Positions 1-11,776 of a stretch of DNA of 64,000 bases are shown here, piece after piece. The notes under the pieces were generated by a model. That model did not search any database. It saw only the letters and a program-made list of their open reading frames with translations, and had not been told where the DNA came from. The stretch comes from Bisporella sp. PMI_857 (taxonomy: Eukaryota; Ascomycota; Leotiomycetes; Helotiales; Helotiaceae): contig JAJSPD010000078.1 in assembly GCA_021307315.1 (NCBI GenBank), forward strand, positions 62,001-126,000. Reading direction: 5' to 3'. The position numbers and the translations under genes are program-made. Positions within the stretch are counted from its first letter, which is position 1; each line of letters begins with the position of its first letter.

Positions 1-1145
1 CGGATCATGGTACAAGCCCTCCGAGCTAGGCAAGCGGGCCTGTATCTTTCACGCCTCATCCGCTGCCGCAGGGTTCTTCACCGGATATCTCCAAGCTGCA
101 GTATATAAGGGCCTAAACGGCACCTTAGGGAAAGCAGGCTGGCAATGGATTTTCATCATGGATGGCGTGATCAGCTTGCCCATTGCTTGCATGGGATATT
201 TTGTCATTCCTGACCTGCCTGAGAATACGAGGGCGTTCTACCTTAATGCTGATGACAGGGAGCTGGCTATTCAGAGGATGAATGAGATAGGCAGAGCACC
301 GAGAACGAAGCTAGGCTTGAGTATTATCCGAAGAGTGTTTACGCGATGGCATGTGTATGGGTTGACGCTGCTCTATATCATCTTCATCAATACAGGTTCT
401 AGTGGAAGTGTCGCACCATTCCAGTTATGGCTGAAGGATAAGGGATACCCTGTCAGCCTGATTGTGAGTCCAACTTCGCACTGAGTTCGTGAATTCGCCG
501 GCTGACTGACGCAGAACATTATTCCAACGGGACAAAGTGTGGTACAACTTGTTACTACCGTCGGATTTGCTATTCTGAGTGATTATCTCAGAAGAAGGGC
601 GTCCGTTATGTCAATCTCAACAGTGCGTCCCCCCGCCGCTTTCAATTTTACCTCTTCGATCTAAAACCAGAGAGCTAATTCGCAAATAGACTTTCGGACT
701 CTTCAGTGTCATCGTGCTCGCCATCTGGAATGTTCCAAACGGTCTACATTGGGCTGCTTACTTCATCAGTCGTGGTGCCGTGGCATATGGGCCACTTTCC
801 ATGAGCTGGGCGAACGAAATCTGCGGCAGAGATGCAGAAGAACGAGCTTTAGTGCTCGGAATCATGAATGCCAGTGGATATGCGTATGTCTATTTCTTCC
901 GGCCGAGAATAACTATACTGATTCACGTGATTAATAGCATCCACGCCTGGTTGCCACTTCTCACCTACCCCGCAACAGATGCGCCAAGATTCAAGAAAGG
1001 GTTCATTTATTCTAGCTTTGCGTTCTTAGCGCAGTTCGCGATTACAGCGATTGTCTGGTTTCTACAGAGGAGGGAGAACCGAAGCATAGAAAAGGAGGTG
1101 GCGGTGGCGTCGGACTCGGAAAGCCAGCAGCGTATGATTATCTGA
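1..1145 (+). CDS. MFS transporter, allantoate/pantothenate permease-like (ACS family), 5' partial
   Basis: C-terminal part of a proton-coupled plasma-membrane transporter for organic anions or vitamins; the substrate cannot be read from sequence. The frame is open from base 2. Exons are 2-463, 515-622, 690-883 and 938-1145, and the joined frame is exact. The fragment opens with the family-typical WYKPSELGKR loop, then a glycine-rich helix, the WQWIFIMDG segment and the LPENTRAF region that precedes the long central loop of the Dal5/Fen2/Tna1 group. The second half carries further membrane helices, including the SWANE and GYAIHAWLP stretches of this family. The third intron (884-937) is 54 nt with no stop in frame, so an unspliced message would still read through. 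The gene converges on the next MFS gene. The first half of the protein lies outside the window. Confidence 0.85.
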
Positions 1146-1547
1146 GAGGTCGAGATATACTTGGAGCAAAGAAATCATGCTTTAACGTCACGCGTTCAAG
1201 CACACCTTCGGAGCACCTCTGTGAAGGAATATTAAAGTAGATGGGCTTATTCCAAAGCGTACACGAAGATGTTAAATGATAACTTACCCCCAGCCCTAAT
1301 TACGAAAGAGTTAGAGCTAAGTGAGGGTATCTTGAATATAATAGAGTAAACCTCTCAATATAATTATGTGCCGTTTAGTCTTGTTATTATTCTAACTCAT
1401 CACTCAAAACCTGGATATGCATGACGCCCAGAACGCCACCCTTACGTCTATATGTTGCCTATTTCCAAGTTTACCTCCTTCTAGTCTTTCTCATCTGCGT
1501 CTCGCATTATAAGCTTGAAGTGAAACAAATATACCAAAAATCAAAAA
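1146..1547. other. Intergenic, tail-to-tail between two MFS genes
   Basis: AT-rich 400-base spacer holding the 3' ends of two convergent transporter genes. I see no coding pattern, RNA gene or repeat. Confidence 0.6.
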
Positions 1548-3317
1548 TTAACCATGTACATCCATATCCCTCGTTGGTTTCCTCACAAGCCAAACCGGGA
1601 ATCCAGCCACAGCAAACAGTATGGCACAGAAAATGAACGCCATGCCTGTCCATTGACCTCCCAGATTCGCACCCCATCCAAAGCCTTTCGACAGAATAGG
1701 ACTGTACACCATCTGCCCCAGCACATCGATAATGGCCATCACAGCATATAACCTGCTCACCTGATGCGGATGTACCAGACTCGTAACCAGACTCCTGAGC
1801 GCCGGCGAAAATCCCGCCCCACACGAGAAAATGATGGTGCCTAGGATATAGAATCTAGGCAGCGGCGCCCATGCAATGGCTAGCGACCCAAAAATCAGGA
1901 CAACGAGGGAGCCGCGCGAGATTATGAGGTCGCAGATCATGGAGCTGAGCTTGAGGTTCTTGGTTAGGTGTCGGGAGATCAAAGGAAGGGCCACGATCAG
2001 TACGATGAAGTTGGTGATGGCGCCAATGGGGATGAGGAACGATGCGTCGGCGAGCTTCCAGTGGAAACGCTCGGAGGCCAGCTGGTAGAGAAATTCGGTG
2101 GAGCGTCCGCTGAGGGATTGAATGATGAAAGTGAGTGAGAGCGCCATGAGCATGGGAGATTGTAGCATGAAGTGTTTTCCTTTGGTTTTGGTGAGGAAGG
2201 TGAGGATTTGGTGCCCGAGGGATGTGTTGCGCGTCTCCGGGAGAGATTCCTGGTCCTCTCCATATTCTGTATCAGAATCCGAATCCGGATATGGTGTCAC
2301 CCTTTTTTCTATTTTGTAATATTAGTTTATATTCTTTGATGGACTCGGAGGTAAAAGTAAAAAAGGGAGGTATAACGCACCCAGCGTTTCTGGGAGCCAG
2401 AGTGTGCATGGTATTCCCAGAGCGATAAATCCTATTCCGAGCCACATTGGGACAATGTAGTTCTTTTTCATCATATGGCTGGCGAGGGGTACACCAATAA
2501 CCGTTGAGGCCAAAGCCAGCGCGTTGACTCGGAAGAAGACGGCGGCTCTAAGAGTACAATCAGCATGACGCCCCAAGAAATCGATGAACATGAGTAGACT
2601 CACCTTTGATTTTCTGTAACCACATCGGCGACCATTGCATACAACATCGACTTGAGCACAGCTGTGCCTCCACCAATTAAAAAGAAAGCGTCTCCAAGCC
2701 ATATCCATCTTAAGCTGATGACCTCACTGAGCGAGACTTTGACGATTAGCATAGGCGTCAATGCTGTCATAGCTCGTCGATACTTACAAGTAAACATTAC
2801 CCAGAGCAGGTTCAGCATGACTCCAGTCAACGACAGTATTGTGACTACTTTTCTCCCATATTTATCGGCCAAAGTGCCATCTTTTGTTCGATTAGTGATA
2901 TATATTGGGGGCAGGACATTTGTAAAACTGCGACATACAAGGCACAGCCAGCAAGATAGACGGCAAACTTGATAACGTTACATCCCAGCCTCTTAAGAAA
3001 GCCACTTCTGCTTGAACGGGCGGGATCTTGCAATCGGCTTCCGGAATGGGAATGCTGAGCGAATATCGTGTTGGGTCATGTGACCGATAGTAGTGGCTGC
3101 AGATTATATCCTCCATCATGCGCATCGACGGAGCACGCATCAGATAGTCGCCGATCTCGATCAAGAATATACTGATGCAAATGATTGTGGTGACCCGGAT
3201 GTAAAGAGGATGCGGCGCATGGCGGACAGGAGAAGCTTCACGTGAGCTTGTTGGGAGGAGCGGGCTGGACTCTCGAGGTTCCTCGTGGACCTCTATTGGG
3301 GTTGATGATACTACCAT
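1548..3317 (-). CDS. MFS transporter, 12-helix DHA-like
   Basis: Predicted membrane drug or metabolite exporter of 510 residues. Exons run 3317-2939, 2880-2788, 2736-2604, 2547-2381 and 2308-1548; their sum is exactly 511 codons including the stop. The first intron has an AAG acceptor. The N-terminal cytosolic tail is Ser/Pro rich with PLLPTSS, helix 1 contains FLIEIGDYL, and the loop after helix 2 holds GTLADKYGRK, the MFS A-motif. A charged central loop (SDSDTEYGED) separates the two six-helix halves. An in-frame ATG 84 bases upstream (3401) exists, but the 3317 start fits the usual N-terminus better. It is convergent with the gene at 1-1145. The substrate is unknown. Confidence 0.85.
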
Positions 3318-4481
3318 TGTAGTCGCGGAGGAAAGTGCGGTCTCGATTCTATGGGAGGGAAAGAGGGAGAAAGGGGCAGAGGTACAATTGATAAGATACA
3401 AGGTAGACGACTATGAAACTCAAAAAGAATGAGAGTGGCTGTGGTCAGCTCTTTAATGGCTAATCGTTACGAACAACAACCCGACATTAGACTAACAATG
3501 TTCCATAGCGGTGTGCTGGACGCGAATAACGATGTTATCTCCTTCCATTTTGAGACAGTGATCAATTCAGCGCCATCTTTGGGAAGTAGAAATAATGCCC
3601 AAGATGGACGAGTGACGATGTACTTTGATGAGACGTGTTTGCCAAGTCGGGTTCGGGTATGTTGATATGGGCCCGCCTTTTTCAACAAAGCAACGACATC
3701 TATGCAGAGTGTGCAAGCGCTTAATGAAATTGATGATGAGGCTTTCAGGCTGCCAATTTATTCTTCAATAATATTAACACTTAATGCTGCAGCGAGTGAT
3801 TTGGATGGCTCAAATGTTGCTGCCTAATGTTGCTTTGTCGGCTCCACACGTGGTCCGTACCGTGTAAATATCCGTTACGGAGTTCGGATACCTAAACCGT
3901 GAAACGTCATCTCATAAACGTAGATTACTGCTTTGTAGCATACTTTCAAGTCTCATTACCCTTAGGTGAATGGTCAGTCGAAATTATCTAGCTGTCCCTG
4001 TGGTGCTTGCTGCCATTTATGATTATGTGATGATGTTCCGCTGCTACGGCATGGGATCTAAGCGGTACATCAAGGACACTGGATAATTCATGGTAGCTGA
4101 CGGTAGGTATATAGGCGTAAAACATTGCGAGGCGATCAGAGAAAATTGGGAGCAGTCTGATGAATCCAGTGGGATAGAAGGATAAAGACTAGGGCTCGGA
4201 TTCTTCTGAGATTTTGAATCCCTACATTTAGAGGTTTCATTTGATGTAACACGACCTGTCCTCTCTAATGCATGGACCATTTTGGTGCGTTGAATCTAAG
4301 TCTCCAGACTTGATCCGAGATTGATCACATTGAATTAGTGCTGCTTGCCTTGAGCGCGGTCTATCTCCCGCCGGAGAAGGTATTTGATATATAATCACAC
4401 ACTGGGACAAATACAACTACCTGCACAACCCAATCAGCTGCCAGCTGCAAATATCGAGAATTTTACACTTTGACTAGCATG
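3318..4481. other. Intergenic region
   Basis: About 1.2 kb between the MFS start and the 3' end of the 2EXR gene. The small frames here (for example 4044-4280 minus) show no motif, signal peptide or splice pattern that I can support. It should hold the MFS promoter. Confidence 0.5.
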
Positions 4482-5578
4482 TCAGGCTTTCTTATCATTA
4501 ATGCCATCATCCTCAGATTCCTCGCTCTGTTGACCATCGTCTGTAGTCTCGCCGTCCTCCCCATCATTGGTCCATGCAGCAATATCAAGAAGCTGAGCCG
4601 CAGAGAACCAAGCTTGGTCAGTGCAGTACTCTGGATCATTATAATAGTTCATTGCCGTAAACATCACTCCTACAGTGGGTATTGTCCAGGTGTCATTACC
4701 TATATGGGTCTCGAGGTTAGCAGGATCTCCAACACAAGAGAGTAAACTTAATATGTATCGTCCGAGAGGTTATCGTACCTTCGCTCAAATTCAAGTCTCC
4801 GAGCATATTAATGACATGTAAGAGGACTAGTAATACCCAAAAACTTCTGTCCTTCTTGCTGGAACTCCCAACGTAGGCTCCATCGGTAATTAAACCTATG
4901 CTTTCATCGGCAACTCGGAAGAGATGGTGTGGGAGCTCCGTCGTGCTTGACATGGCTATTGGCTAATTTCTTATTCAGCACTAATAATCGAAATGATCAG
5001 GAAGGCTAAGGAAAGGCGAGAACTTAGTTCAATAATTGAACATACGCCTTTGGAAGGAATAAGCTCGTGCACTCTGAAAAACTCACCTCATGTGGTAGGC
5101 CAATAAGAACAGTGATCTTCTCCAAATTTATGAATTTCAAAAGGTGAGGGGTTCCCAGATAATTATGCGCCTGCCAGTTCCACTCACAATTCAGAAAGTC
5201 AAAACTGAACGCTAGATGCTTCAAATTCCGGAACGCGTGGGGGGTCAAGCATCTCAAAATCATGGCCGATAGGTCGTCATGATTGATTAGGAGCACATCG
5301 ATCTCAGCATTAAACAACCACACGGCACGACTGGGAGAAAAGAGTGGCTGGTAGGCATTCGTGGCGACTCTCCGAGATTCGCAGCATACCTGCAGTAGAG
5401 ATGTGACCGATTGTGGGGTTTGAGCGAATGCATCGAAGGACAGGTTGGGGTAGTTCATTGATGGGACTAGAACTCGTGGGCCGGGGAGCGCGTGCCTCCA
5501 TACTTTCAGTCGTAGCTCTGTGGGCAAATGACTAAACTTAGAGAAGCAGCTGGGAGAAGTCGATAGATTTATCTTCAT
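4482..5578 (-). CDS. 2EXR domain-containing protein
   Basis: Member of the fungus-specific 2EXR group, F-box-like proteins of unknown role. The hallmark N-terminus is present: FSHLPTELRLKVWRHALPGPR followed by LLQVCCESRRVA, then a region with the buried-strand pattern ILRCLTPHAFRNLKHLAFSF. Exon 1 is 5578-5087 (phase 0 donor GTGAGT). Exon 2 is most simply 4962-4779 and exon 3 is 4699-4482, giving 297 residues in frame. The last intron (4700-4778) has a textbook CTGCTAAC branch point and ATAG acceptor. The first intron (4963-5086, 124 nt) is less certain, because two other AG acceptors lie inside it and one of them leads to a stop. The C-terminus is acidic (EDGETTDDGQQSEESEDDG). Confidence 0.75.
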
Positions 5579-6821
5579 ATTTAGAGAGAGCGTCTACCGC
5601 TCCTTTTGAGCCTTTGGAAGGTGTAAGTCATTAACAGAACTGCTTTGATGCACAACTTAGCAGAAAAGCAGATAATCACAAATTTGCCCACTCACCAAGC
5701 AGATTGTTACTGGTTTGTTTGATTCTTCCTTTGGCATTACTGACGGAAACGAGGCGGCTTAACCTTGAGGCGCCGTTGAAAATATAAGGACGACGCCTCG
5801 AAGAATTTGGGATGAGAACCTGATGTTTTGGGTGTTGTTTGTTCACAGGACAAGGCTGGTCCCTTAATTCGCGTATTCTCTTAAAGCTTAGCAAGCAGGC
5901 GGTGAGTCGCAGGCCATAATCAGAGCATAACATTGACAAGAAAAATACCTTTTTTGTCATTTTTTTCTGATATGATCGTTCACACTCAGTGTGACATCCT
6001 GGCTACTAGCCAAGATCTCGTTTCAGATATTGAAATGAGACTACCTGCCCTATTTTACCTATAAGCAGTCAATCGGCTGGCCGAGAGGGAATATTGGACT
6101 GACTAGCTAGCTCCAGATCATGTGATATGGCAGTTGAAACAATGAAACGAACAACTGCAGTTGTATATTTTTAGCCATGTTCGGAGGCAATGATATCCAA
6201 AGTGCGGCCATCTTTGGTGCGGAGATATTTCCGGGCCTGCAATTCCATTCCGATCGAGGTCTTACATAACGAAAGCACCCCTCTTTTATATCTGCCTATC
6301 AGCCATACTAAATGCTGGTTGTTCATTGGACTTATACCGCGAGTCTAACACCGTACAGGGGCAGTAAACTTTGGATCATTATTAGGTTGACTGAACTCAG
6401 CGGAGCGGTGGTAGAGACACCAGTAAGTTGCTACTCTACGTTTTGGAAACGGGACTGCTAGTCGACTTTCCACTTGGAACCACCTGTACTGCCACCGGTT
6501 TGCAAAACTGTGGGCTGGCTATTGGAAGTCTTTCCTTGCTTATGCGGATGGAAGATCGGTGCGACTATCAACAGTTGAATCATCGCGGGATTAATTTTAG
6601 AATTGACAACATGTTTCGGGAGTCAATTATTCTTGATAATAACATTCTAACTACCGTCTACCCGAACGCATGGCACAACAATCAGTATTTCGGGCCACAT
6701 TAGGCTTGGATATTCCAAGTCTGATACTTTGTACTCGACTACTATTATATATTATGGTATGTACCGGCATCTCCCTGCACTACTGCTCACCTTGCACGGT
6801 CCCATAGCAAATTTGATCTCT
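5579..6821. other. Intergenic region
   Basis: About 1.2 kb. The frames at 5676-5960 (minus) and 6428-6703 (plus) have no recognisable domain and no convincing splice context, so I do not call them genes. I see nothing else in it. Confidence 0.5.
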
Positions 6822-7526
6822 TTAGACCTGCCCGACTGGTGCAACAACACTTGCCAAGATAGCCTTGATATCGGCGACAGTTGCTGCAAGTAATGTGGCA
6901 ACGCTATCTGTGGGCTCAGCCTGGGAGACAACACCGTCAACAAGTGTCAGGATTGGGCTGACAAGAGGATCCAAAAGTTGAAGGACATTAGTGATTTCGG
7001 TAGTGAGGAGCGCAACAATGTCTGTGATGATTAGTAGGTGCTCATAATAAGGACGGAGGTCGACGTACCTTGAGGAAGCCCACCAACAACGTCATCAACT
7101 ACATCGACGATACGGGAAACAACATCCTTGAGGGTTTCTACTGTCTGGAGCAAAGAACCGACTTCTCCGAGTACGAGACCAATGACTGAAGTCGCGACGG
7201 TAGGGACGAGAGTCACTAAAGCCGTCTCGATTGATTTGGCAATATCCTCGAGATCCGTGGCCAAGTCGGGCACAATCACATCTGTAACTTCTCCGGCGAC
7301 AAGGTCGGCTGAATACATGTTAGCCAGCCATAATATCTGTTATTGGATCATTGTACCTACCAATAGAGTCCACGTCGGCAATGACGCTGGATTGAAGGTC
7401 TGACACAACAGTGTGTGTGGTAGCGAAAAGGCTGCCCTTCCGCCCCAGGGAGCTGGTTTGAGGAGCTCCGAACGATGGAGCAACAAAGCTGAGGGCGGCA
7501 AGAACGGAAACTGTGGAGAAACGCAT
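6822..7526 (-). CDS. Small secreted helical hydrophobic protein
   Basis: Unrecognised secreted protein of 201 residues. Exons are 7526-7361, 7308-7069 and 7021-6822, with introns of 52 and 47 nt and an exact frame. It opens with a clear signal peptide (MRFSTVSVLAALSFVAPSFG, cleavage probably after SFG or FGA). The mature chain has no Cys. It is built of amphipathic helices rich in Val, Leu, Asp and Thr, such as VSRIVDVVDDVVGG, LLTTEITNVLQLL and VADIKAILASVV, spaced by Pro-containing turns. This resembles the composition of fungal hydrophobic-surface-binding or cell-wall proteins, but I see no diagnostic motif. A secreted effector or surface protein is an inference only. Its likely 5' leader contains a tetranucleotide repeat at 7581-7609. 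Confidence 0.75.
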
Positions 7527-7580
7527 CTTGAAGATAAAAGAATGTATGAAGATGTCTAAAGTGTGGAATCGAAGTGCTAT

Positions 7581-7609
7581 GAACGAATGAATGAATGAGT
7601 GAGTGAGTG
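7581..7609. repeat. GAAT/GAGT tetranucleotide microsatellite
   Basis: Tandem run of GAAT units grading into GAGT units, about 55 bases upstream of the ATG of the secreted-protein gene, so probably in its 5' leader or core promoter. Confidence 0.8.
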
Positions 7610-8775
7610 TTGCCGGATGAGGACGCCGGATGGGACAGAGGAGCTTCAGATATAACTTCACCTGGAAAGTAGGGGCCTTGAAGCTCATCTTTTTTCAATA
7701 TTCCTAACTCCACCGATCTTCCCTCCGCTACCGTTCTGAGGTTTGGATGTTGGAGTTGATTTTCCAAGGGGGAGATCATAATGTGACGATCATAATTAAA
7801 GGATACTGCACGGCTGATGGTCTCGGGGGTCCGAGCTAATTAGTGATGGCAATCTCATCCTTGCTTTAGATCTTCAAATAAACGTGCTCTAACTGAAAAG
7901 ACACCAAGGAGTTCTCTGTTGTACATCGCGAGCAGTCCTTCATACCGAAGCTATGTCGTGTAAATCACCAAGTATCGGGCTGATCCTCGTAGAACAAGAC
8001 TGGTTTTCTTAAACTATTTCTAACAAGTGATCAACCTCCACGTCCACTAGGATGGTGAACTTAAGAAACGCTCATTTCACGGACTAAGGAAGATCAACGA
8101 AACGGAGTCTCAAAGGGGCCATTCAGAATCCGCAGATCACAGCGTCGGCGTAATGCTTAAGTACTGGGTCGTGTTGTCGCCATCGATAGGGGAATTAAGT
8201 TGTCGATCATCGTTGTGGGAGGCATAAGTGGGGGCGTCATGCAAGGGGTAAAGGAATAGCACGGTTCACTGCCTGGCCTGAACCTTATGAGTAAGGAACT
8301 TTTCGAGCTAGAAAAACGTGGTATTCAATATGCCCTTCAGAAGTATTTGGTGGCGGCCGTTCTTGGCTTGAAATCCGAGAGTAAGCTGCGGATCTTTGTG
8401 TCGAACAAACTCTTTTGAAGCAATCCAGGATCAAGCAAAAGGGGAATCATACGAACATATTTTTAAGTTCGAGGGTAATTTCTGTACTAATGCTATTGTC
8501 CCGTGCGTCTTGTGTCTTTGGGGCCACCTGGAACTTTGGCTGAATCGATGGATTTTTACTGATACCCAGAGAGCTCAATCCAAGACCAAGGTGCGTGTTG
8601 CGTAATCCGATACAATCCCATAGACTCTAGGTGCATCTTCGGTCATCATACTTTAGGAGGCGCTCAAAGTAGATTATGTAGTAAGGTTAGTCAAGTTTCC
8701 GTCTAAGGGCAGCATGTGGGGCTTGTAGGGTGGCTGACAAAGAGCAGTAGTTCTTCATTGCGTCCTTGCAAACCG

Positions 8776-8795
8776 CCCCCCCCCCCCCCCCCCCC
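8776..8795. repeat. Poly-C tract of 20 bases
   Basis: Uninterrupted run of C in gene-poor DNA. The opposite strand is poly-G, which can form a G-quadruplex. Its length in the assembly may be unreliable. Confidence 0.9.
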
Positions 8796-9717
8796 TAAAT
8801 CCCCTAGCCATTTCCGGACGGTAGAATTGGGTCTTACAAACACCCATAGTCATTTAGAAATTCAAACTCTTTGGATCGCCAATTCCTCAGTCAGAACCAT
8901 AAGTGATCTAGACTTTCACTTACGTGCGGTCATCGATAATTGTCTGCAACTCGTAATGCTTAAATTCTATTACCGTGGCATCTTTCCTCTGTGATCGATC
9001 ATAGCACTTTTATGAGGTATATCCGCATTTTTCAATACTAACTTTTCTCTAAACTAATGAAAATGGTCTTGTACAGTATAAAAAATTATTGAAAATTTAC
9101 ATCAATGGACAGTGAACAATGCTAGGGTAGCATAAATCTATCTCGGTCAACTGCGACCGCATCTCTTCTAGTGGGGGAAATCTCAAGTCTTTAATGTTCT
9201 TTCCAACTCTTTGTCTTTGCATTAGTAATAGATCGTTCAGGTTATGGGGGTAATTCATACCTTCAACCAGGCGTTGCGTGGTGCGTTGAAGTTTCCAACT
9301 TCTTTCTACTCTTGTAGGATACGGAACACTAGGGTTTGATCATTTTCGAGTCTTTAGAGGCCAGAATTTAAACGATCTAGGTGCATAATTTGATACTTGT
9401 GTTCCGCATGGATTTCACTGGCTAATCTATGTCTCGCTTAGCGTCAGGGGCGAGCTGGGTGTCTATCACTGACTGCTCCTGCCAAGATGAGCCTCCGGCA
9501 GGACTTGCTCTATTCGGCTTTATGCCTGAGAAGCTTATCAGGACTCCTCATTCTTTATCGATTAACATAGGCAATATCCACTCACCCTTCCACTGCTAGA
9601 ACGCCTTACAACTCCTCCTCAGACACCCATCTGCTATGTACATAGGAAAACCATTAAATATTAGCTCTGATTCCTTCTTCTATCCGGCGTTCAAACAACT
9701 ACAATACGACGCTCTTC

Positions 9718-11776
9718 ATGCCTGCCGCAACAGTGACCATAGCAAATGGTGCGACATGGCAGGAAGTTGCTGCAGACAGACAAGCATATCGTGATTTGAC
9801 CATCGCTGCCGTTGACCCTCCTCTTCCATACCTCACTGATCTACCATTGAACACCATTTTACTTGCGAAAGAAATACTGACACCAGATGAGCTCGAAATC
9901 ACGGAAAGCACTGTAGAAGAATTGGCGCCGAAGCTTGCAGATGGAACTTTGAGTGCTGTCACCGTGGCGAAAGCGTTCTTGAGAAGAGCTGGATTGGCAC
10001 AGAAGGCTGTAAGCTCTCCCGCGATTTTCAACCCTTGAAAGTGACTACCACAGACAACAGACGAATTGTATCACTGAACTGCTTCCTGAGAGAGCCCTCG
10101 AACGCGCCTTATTCCTCGACAAATACCTGAACACGCACGGGAAACCACTTGGGCCTCTTCATGGTATACCAATCAGTGTCAAAGAACATGTGGGCATGGC
10201 GGATAGTGATCACAACGCCGGATTTGTCGGATGGGTAGGTAGACTGTGTAAGGAGGATCCTCATATCTGCCAGATCTTATGGTCGGCAGGAGCAGTTTTC
10301 TATGCCAGAACCACACAACCACAGTCTTTGATGCATATAGAAACAAGTAGCAATATATATGGGTAGGCTAAAAGTAGCACTGAGCAGCAATGAGATATGC
10401 TGATTACCCTCTAGAGTTACGACAAATCCCTTTAACACGACATTGACAAGTGGCGGTAGTTCTGGTGGAGAAGGTGCCTTAGTTGGTTTCCGTGGTTCAG
10501 TTCTTGGAATTGCAACAGATAGTAAGTCTCTTGAAGTGCGTGAAACACTTTTTCTTGGAGATATTTCCCTTACACTGCAACACAAAATTAACTTGCACTT
10601 TCACTGTGTCTATATGAGTGCTGACTCTATATTCAATGAAGTCGGCGGCTCTATACGCTCCCCTGCTGCAAACAACGGTACGTTTGCTTCGTCTGCTTGA
10701 AGAAGGCCCCTGATCATTAGGCTAGGCGTGTACGGATTCAAGCCAACAACAGGTCGTCTACCTATGAGTGGATTGATCGCGACTATGAGTGGCGCAGAGC
10801 AAATTGTCCCGACCATTGGACCCATATCCACAAGCTTAGAGGGTTGCAAACTTTTTACTAAAACGCTTGTTGATGCTAAACCCTGGTACAAAGAACCCTC
10901 CCTACTTCCATTTCCTTGGAAGGAGGAAAACTTCTTCGACAATAAGAATTTGAAAATTGCCGTTCTTTGGGACGATGGAGTTGTCAAGCCTCACCCTCCT
11001 GTTACACGAGCACTTCAACAAATTGTCCAAAAGCTCAAGACTAACGGGAAAGTCGATATTGTTGAGTGGAAACCATATAAACATGACCTTGCCTGGGAAA
11101 TCATTGCAAGTTACTAAATCTATTTGACTAACGGTGAACTAATGATTGAAAGGCAAATTTGTATTTCTCTGATGGTGGTTCTGAGGAGCTAGCTGCGATC
11201 AATGAATCTGGAGAGCCTATTTTGCCGCTCACTAAACATATTTTGGCAGACAATCCTTATGTTCAAGCACATTCAATAAACAGCATGTGGCGGTCTATCG
11301 AGAAACGCGATGCATATCGAGTTGACTATGCCCATCTTTGGAATTCGACTGCTGTAAGCGAAACAGGAGAATCAACCGCCATGGTTGATGTAATTCTATG
11401 CCCTGTTGGGCCTGGAGCTGCTCCTAAAATCAATACATCGAAATGGTGGGGCTATACATCACAATGGAATTTACTTGATTATCCCGCACTAGTGTTTCCC
11501 GTGGATCAGGTCGACATTGAGAAAGATTCTGGAAAGCAGCAGTATCATCCAAGAAACGAGAAGGATAAATACAACTGGGAACTATGGGAGGAATATGGTG
11601 CTGAAGGATACAAAGATGCGCCAATCAGTCTGCAGCTCGTTGGCAGAAGGTGATATCCCTAAGTTTAAGTAATGGCTGATGCTAATTAATTGCATAGATA
11701 CGAAGATGAAAAGCTTTTTCAAGCATTAGAGATTATCAAGGCCGAGACCAACCTGCCATTCGTCAACTATCTCTGA
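9718..11776 (+). CDS. Amidase (acetamidase-type, amidase signature family)
   Basis: Hydrolyses carboxylic amides to acid and ammonia, so it serves nitrogen release. Seven exons (9718-10008, 10061-10362, 10415-10521, 10642-10677, 10726-11105, 11153-11649, 11698-11776) join exactly to 563 residues, the usual length for AmdS-type enzymes. The catalytic triad is complete: Lys138 in PISVKEH, cis-Ser213 in GGSSGGEGAL and nucleophile Ser237 in DIGGSIRSPA. The spacings of 75 and 24 residues are those of the family. Exon 4 is only 36 nt. Intron 5 (11106-11152) must be a GC-AG intron, because only the GCAAGT donor keeps the frame into NLYFSDGG. I see no signal peptide, so it is probably cytosolic. The substrate is not predictable, and general amidase or acetamidase are both possible. 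Confidence 0.9.

Larger units (their letters stand above)
7527..9717. other. Intergenic region
   Basis: 2.2 kb holding the leader and promoter of the secreted-protein gene and the upstream region of the amidase. Frames at 8396-8605 and 8716-8994 are not supported; the second is built around a poly-C run. Confidence 0.5.

Noticed and set aside
5676..5960. 94-residue minus-strand frame
   Set aside because: Begins with a hydrophobic stretch, but the pattern does not fit a signal peptide and the remainder has no domain or splicing context.
8716..8994. Plus-strand frame containing a poly-proline run
   Set aside because: The proline run is only the translation of the 20-base poly-C tract; the rest is not protein-like.
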